Assembly (NCBI GenBank): GCA_964607765.1
Contig: CAZSNT010000223.1
Span: 1 to 14,136 of the forward strand
Direction: 5' to 3'
DNA length: 14,136 bases
Origin: CAZSNT01 sp964607765
GTDB lineage: Bacteria > Verrucomicrobiota > Lentisphaeria > Oligosphaerales > JABHEG01
The notes under the pieces: model-generated
What the model was told of the DNA's origin: nothing
Seen by the model: the letters and a program-made list of their open reading frames with translations, nothing else
The model's database searches: none
Made by a program: the position numbers and the translations under genes
Shown: piece after piece, positions 11,399 through 14,136 of the stretch
How the letters are laid out: every line of letters begins with the position of its first letter
Numbering within the stretch: position 1 is the first letter of the stretch

Positions 11399-12766
11399 TC
11401 ACGGCAGATCCACAGCGCACCAGAACCGGTACGAACGCTTCAGGAGCACTGCGCCCGCCAGCAGGAACGCGGCCGCGAGCCCCAGACCGAGCCACATGCC
11501 GTCCGCCCGAACAGCGACGAAGACCGGCAAAACGCCCAGGGCAGCCAGGCCGATCAGCCACACGTAGGCAGCCCACAGCCGGCGCGTGGCCAGGATCCGG
11601 CTCGTCACGGCAAAGGCAGGGAACTGCAGGCTCCCCGTCACGAGTCCGAAAACCAGCAGCGGCTGCACTCCGACCGCCCTGAAGCCTGTCAACGCCACGC
11701 CTGTCATCAGAGCCAGGAAGGCCATGCCCCACGTCAGCAGCGCACACGCCAGCGCAGCAAAGCCCAGCTCCTGCACGAATTCCTCGCGCGTCAGTGGACG
11801 CAGCGATTCCCAGCCCAGCATGCTGGCGCGGAACTGAAAGAAGCCCAGCAGCATCGCCTGCGGCAGGGCGGTGAACAGCCAGAATTGGCCCATCAGCACA
11901 TTCCGTGGCTGCACGGCCCAGTCCGACCGCATCCACCAGATCATCAGCAACCACAGCGGCACGGCCCAGACCAGCAGGCCCCGACGATTAGGCCAACCCG
12001 CAAACCAGTGTCGCATCCGTGCGCGGCGCGAGTCGCCCACGTACGCCACGCGCTCGGGCAGGTCCGTACCCGTCAGCCAGGCGGCAATCCCGCGCCGGGA
12101 GTCGATGTCGGAATAGTAGGCTGCCGCCGTCCTGCGCGCCGAACGGGCGTTCAGATCCCACACGTTCGTCTGGAACTGAAGCCGGTAGGCCGGATCCTCC
12201 TCGGTCATGCTGACCAGGCGCCGCAGAACCATGACGAGAACGGCGAGACAGACCGCGAGCAGCACCACGCTCAGCCCGTCGCGCTGTCCGTTCGCGAGCT
12301 CCGCAAAGAACTGCCGCGCCGTCTCCGTGTACGGCGTGAACACGCCAATGATCAGAAGCGCACTCCAGGGGCCCCGCTGGAGGATAGCCCAGGAAAGGGC
12401 GAGAGCGCAGTAGCCGCCGCAGACCGCCGCCATGCCGACGAAGCTGTGGCCGTGAGCCCAGGCGACCAGCGGCACGGGGAGGGTCAGCAGGCACAGCGCC
12501 GAAATCAGAGCGACGAGGTGCGGAGCGCGGAAGCCCGGGACCAGTGCGGAACGCGCATCGGCAAACTGCTGTTTGACGTGGAACCCGATCACAGCCGACG
12601 GCCAGCCGCACCCGAACGCGACCATCATCAGGACCTGTGGGGCAATGCGTGAGGAGGAGACAGCTTCGAGAACCCCGGCGATCTGGCACACACACATGAG
12701 CATGCCGAACCAGATCAGGGGGCGGCGGAGATAAGTCCGGAGTACGGCCTTAAGCTGCGGTGTCAT
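11399..12766 (-). CDS. ABC transporter membrane subunit, 12 predicted helices
   Basis: A 455-residue integral membrane protein with two sets of about six hydrophobic segments (roughly 17-33, 43-63, 83-104, 109-129, 134-145, 165-182; then 264-280, 290-312, 335-360, 367-388, 397-419, 424-443). A polar loop of about 80 residues (183-263), probably cytoplasmic, joins them. Each half carries a similar juxtamembrane motif: SALVPGFRAPHL (73-84) and SLRPLTREEFVQELG (321-335). This suggests an internally duplicated permease. It is the last gene after an ABC ATPase, overlapping it by 17 bases, and is presumably its partner, in the manner of YtrA-controlled exporters. The start at 12766 is preferred over an upstream ATG (12865), because the extra residues are an out-of-frame reading of the ATPase, and GGAG lies 7 bases upstream. 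The transported substrate is unknown. Confidence 0.85.
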   Translation of the reverse strand: MTPQLKAVLRTYLRRPLIWFGMLMCVCQIAGVLEAVSSSRIAPQVLMMVAFGCGWPSAVIGFHVKQQFADARSALVPGFRAPHLVALISALCLLTLPVPLVAWAHGHSFVGMAAVCGGYCALALSWAILQRGPWSALLIIGVFTPYTETARQFFAELANGQRDGLSVVLLAVCLAVLVMVLRRLVSMTEEDPAYRLQFQTNVWDLNARSARRTAAAYYSDIDSRRGIAAWLTGTDLPERVAYVGDSRRARMRHWFAGWPNRRGLLVWAVPLWLLMIWWMRSDWAVQPRNVLMGQFWLFTALPQAMLLGFFQFRASMLGWESLRPLTREEFVQELGFAALACALLTWGMAFLALMTGVALTGFRAVGVQPLLVFGLVTGSLQFPAFAVTSRILATRRLWAAYVWLIGLAALGVLPVFVAVRADGMWLGLGLAAAFLLAGAVLLKRSYRFWCAVDLP

Positions 12767-13646
12767 GGTGGAGCTCCAGGAATATGTCTTCCAGGTTGAG
12801 ATCCTCGACCGCCGTCTCCGCGCCGGTCTCGTGGCGCAGGCGGCTGGCGACTTCCGCAACGTCACCGCGCACGATCAGCACGGCGTTCCCACCGTCTGTC
12901 TCACAGCGGAGGATCCCGTCGCCGGCCAGCCGGCCATGCGTCTCCGGCACACCCCGCAGACGCACGCGTTTCACCTCGTCCTTCAATGCGTCCAGCTCAC
13001 CCGTGAACATGACCCGGCCAGTGCGCAGGATGGACACGTGGCTACAGACGCGTTCCACATCCGAGGTGATGTGCGTCGAAAGCAGCACGGTACGCTCGCC
13101 GTTGGCCACGATGTCCAGGATCATCTTCAGGAAATCCCGGCGCGCGGCGGGGTCCAGGGCCGCCACCGGTTCGTCGAGCAGCAGAATGTCAGGCTCCGGC
13201 CCGAGCGCCAGCAGGATTGCCAGTTTCTGGTGCTGGCCCACCGACAGAGCGCCGACGCGCTTGCCGGTGTCCAACTCCAGGCGCTGCAGCAGCGACGCCG
13301 CAAACGCCTCGTTCCAGTTCGGGTAGAACGCGCCGTGGTACGCGATCGCCTGCCCCACCTTCATCCACGGGTAGATCGTGGGCTCCTGCGGTACGTAGCC
13401 GAGCCGTGCTTTCGTGCCGGGCGTCAGTTCCTGCGCCTTGTCCCCGCCGATCAGGCTCTGACCCGCGTCCGGTCGCAGCAGCCCGAGCGCGCACTTGATC
13501 AGCGTCGTCTTGCCCGCACCGTTCTTGCCGAGGAGCCCGAGCACCTGGCCGCGCCCGACATCCAGTGACACGTCGCTCAGAGCGGCCTCGCCGTCGAAAC
13601 ACTTGGTGATCCCGCAAACCGAAATGGGGGGAACAGACTCATTCAT
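12750..13646 (-). CDS. ABC transporter ATP-binding protein
   Basis: A 298-residue nucleotide-binding subunit that powers transport by the membrane protein encoded next. Visible motifs in order: Walker A GKNGAGKTT (40-48), Q-loop Q87 in YVPQEP, signature LSVGQHQK (134-141), Walker B ILLLDEP (154-160) with catalytic E159, and switch H192 in STHITSD. The signature departs from LSGGQ (V in place of the second G), as happens in this ABC-2-like class. About 75 residues beyond the core (from 225) form a C-terminal domain. The start at 13646 is chosen: it overlaps the repressor stop in ATGAATGA, and the upstream open frame back to 13838 is an out-of-frame reading of the repressor gene. A GGAG lies 10 bases upstream. 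Cotranscribed with the GntR gene. Confidence 0.96.
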   Translation of the reverse strand: MNESVPPISVCGITKCFDGEAALSDVSLDVGRGQVLGLLGKNGAGKTTLIKCALGLLRPDAGQSLIGGDKAQELTPGTKARLGYVPQEPTIYPWMKVGQAIAYHGAFYPNWNEAFAASLLQRLELDTGKRVGALSVGQHQKLAILLALGPEPDILLLDEPVAALDPAARRDFLKMILDIVANGERTVLLSTHITSDVERVCSHVSILRTGRVMFTGELDALKDEVKRVRLRGVPETHGRLAGDGILRCETDGGNAVLIVRGDVAEVASRLRHETGAETAVEDLNLEDIFLELHHDTAA

Positions 13647-14040
13647 GGTCCAGTTTCTCCAGCATGGGCGCGAGCGCGTCCAGCACATCGCGGCGTGACA
13701 GCGACAGCTGGTACGCCCGGGCAACGGCTTGCTCGAGCAGAGGGGTGAGTTCCCGCAGCCGCGGGCCCTTGAGTTGCGTCTGGTCGCGGCCGCGTACGCA
13801 CATGCCTTGGCCGCGTACGCGCTCGACCACGTCCACAAGCTCCAGCTGCGAGTACGCTTTCGACACCGTCATCGGATTGACCTCCAGGTCAGTCGCCATC
13901 CGCCGCACCGACGGCAGGAAATCCCCGGCCGTCAGCCGCCCGCTGGCCACCAGCATACGCACCTGATCCATGATCTGCCGATAGATCGGCACGCCCGACG
14001 ACGGGAAAATACTGAACAGTTGCCTCGGCTCGCGTGTCAT
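13639..14040 (-). CDS. GntR-family repressor, YtrA type
   Basis: A 133-residue DNA-binding protein. Residues 10-82 form the winged helix: SSGVPIYRQIMDQVRMLVAS (14-33), then LTAGDFLPSVRRMATDLEVN (36-55) and MTVSKAYSQLE (57-67), ending in the wing RGQGMCVR (76-83). The remaining 50 residues are a short helical tail with no large ligand-binding domain, which is the YtrA subfamily pattern. In this subfamily the regulator commonly sits in front of, and represses, its own ABC transporter genes, as seen here. The family effector is often cell-envelope stress or antibiotics, but none can be read here. It overlaps the ATPase by 8 bases (ATGAATGA). There is no Shine-Dalgarno before the ATG; see the promoter. 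Confidence 0.95.
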   Translation of the reverse strand: MTREPRQLFSIFPSSGVPIYRQIMDQVRMLVASGRLTAGDFLPSVRRMATDLEVNPMTVSKAYSQLELVDVVERVRGQGMCVRGRDQTQLKGPRLRELTPLLEQAVARAYQLSLSRRDVLDALAPMLEKLDHE

Positions 14041-14041
14041 A

Positions 14042-14063
14042 GTGTATTATCGCACTAATACAC
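14042..14063. promoter_or_regulatory. Operator, perfect 8-6-8 inverted repeat
   Basis: GTGTATTA (14042-14049) and TAATACAC (14056-14063) are exact inverses with a 6-base spacer. The repeat sits one base upstream of the repressor ATG and covers the -10 box. On the reverse strand it lies within GGTG-N16-CACT (14041-14064), close to the GGTG-N16-CACC type of palindrome that I recall (from memory, unchecked) for a YtrA-family regulator. Autoregulation by the adjacent GntR protein is the natural reading. Confidence 0.85.
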
Positions 14064-14074
14064 CGGCGTGTCAA
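14046..14074 (-). promoter_or_regulatory. Sigma-70 promoter for the GntR-ABC operon
   Basis: On the reverse strand a consensus TTGACA (14069-14074) is followed after exactly 17 bases by GATAAT (14046-14051), five of six matches to TATAAT. Only ACACT separates the -10 from the ATG, so transcription should start at or next to the A of the start codon. Together with the absence of a ribosome site, this indicates a leaderless mRNA. A second TTGACA (14107-14112) lacks a suitable -10. Confidence 0.75.
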
Positions 14075-14136
14075 GCGTACAGGTAAGCGTTAAGAATATC
14101 AGGTTCTGTCAAGTCCGTCTGCCGCCTCTTCTTTCG

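Noticed and set aside
13647..13838. N-terminal extension of the ABC ATPase
   Set aside because: Those codons are an out-of-frame reading of the GntR gene. The usual ABC N-terminus begins at 13646, with an ATGAATGA overlap.

Overview
This is a GC-rich bacterial window with seven intact protein-coding genes, one probable gene fragment and an unusual set of palindromic repeats. No rRNA, tRNA, plasmid or phage gene is recognisable. The organism cannot be named from the sequence. High GC, a secreted BNR_4-type beta-propeller, a YtrA-type GntR/ABC cassette and many GC-rich hairpin repeats suggest, weakly, the PVC superphylum (Kiritimatiellota, Lentisphaerota, Verrucomicrobiota or Planctomycetota) or a similar lineage.

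Layout. Positions 1-636 hold no intact gene. They contain an AT-rich patch, a reverse-strand coding remnant that starts inside a hairpin, and a 33-base hairpin repeat. Positions 637-6622 (reverse) are gltB-gltD, the two subunits of NADPH-type glutamate synthase, overlapping by 8 bases; together they make glutamate from glutamine and 2-oxoglutarate. A 256-base intergenic region with nested dyad symmetry separates gltB from a divergent gene at 6879-9527. That gene encodes an 882-residue protein with a KaiC/RecA-like N-terminus without a P-loop, a pyruvate-phosphate-dikinase-type ATP-grasp region, and no phosphohistidine or PEP-binding barrel domain.

The end of that gene runs into five tandem 47-48 base units, and its stop codon lies inside the first unit. 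The array ends in a 173-base nested palindrome (9731-9903) with a perfect 50-base palindrome at its centre and near-identical inverted hairpins at its ends. The same hairpin recurs at 510-542, where the one stem difference is compensated on the opposite arm. Next comes a secreted BNR_4-like beta-propeller protein (9969-11330).

The right end (11399-14040, reverse) is a compact three-gene operon: a YtrA-type GntR repressor, an ABC ATPase and a 12-helix membrane protein, all overlapping. Its promoter carries a perfect 8-6-8 operator over the -10 box. The predicted transcription start falls on the start codon, so the repressor mRNA is probably leaderless and autoregulated.
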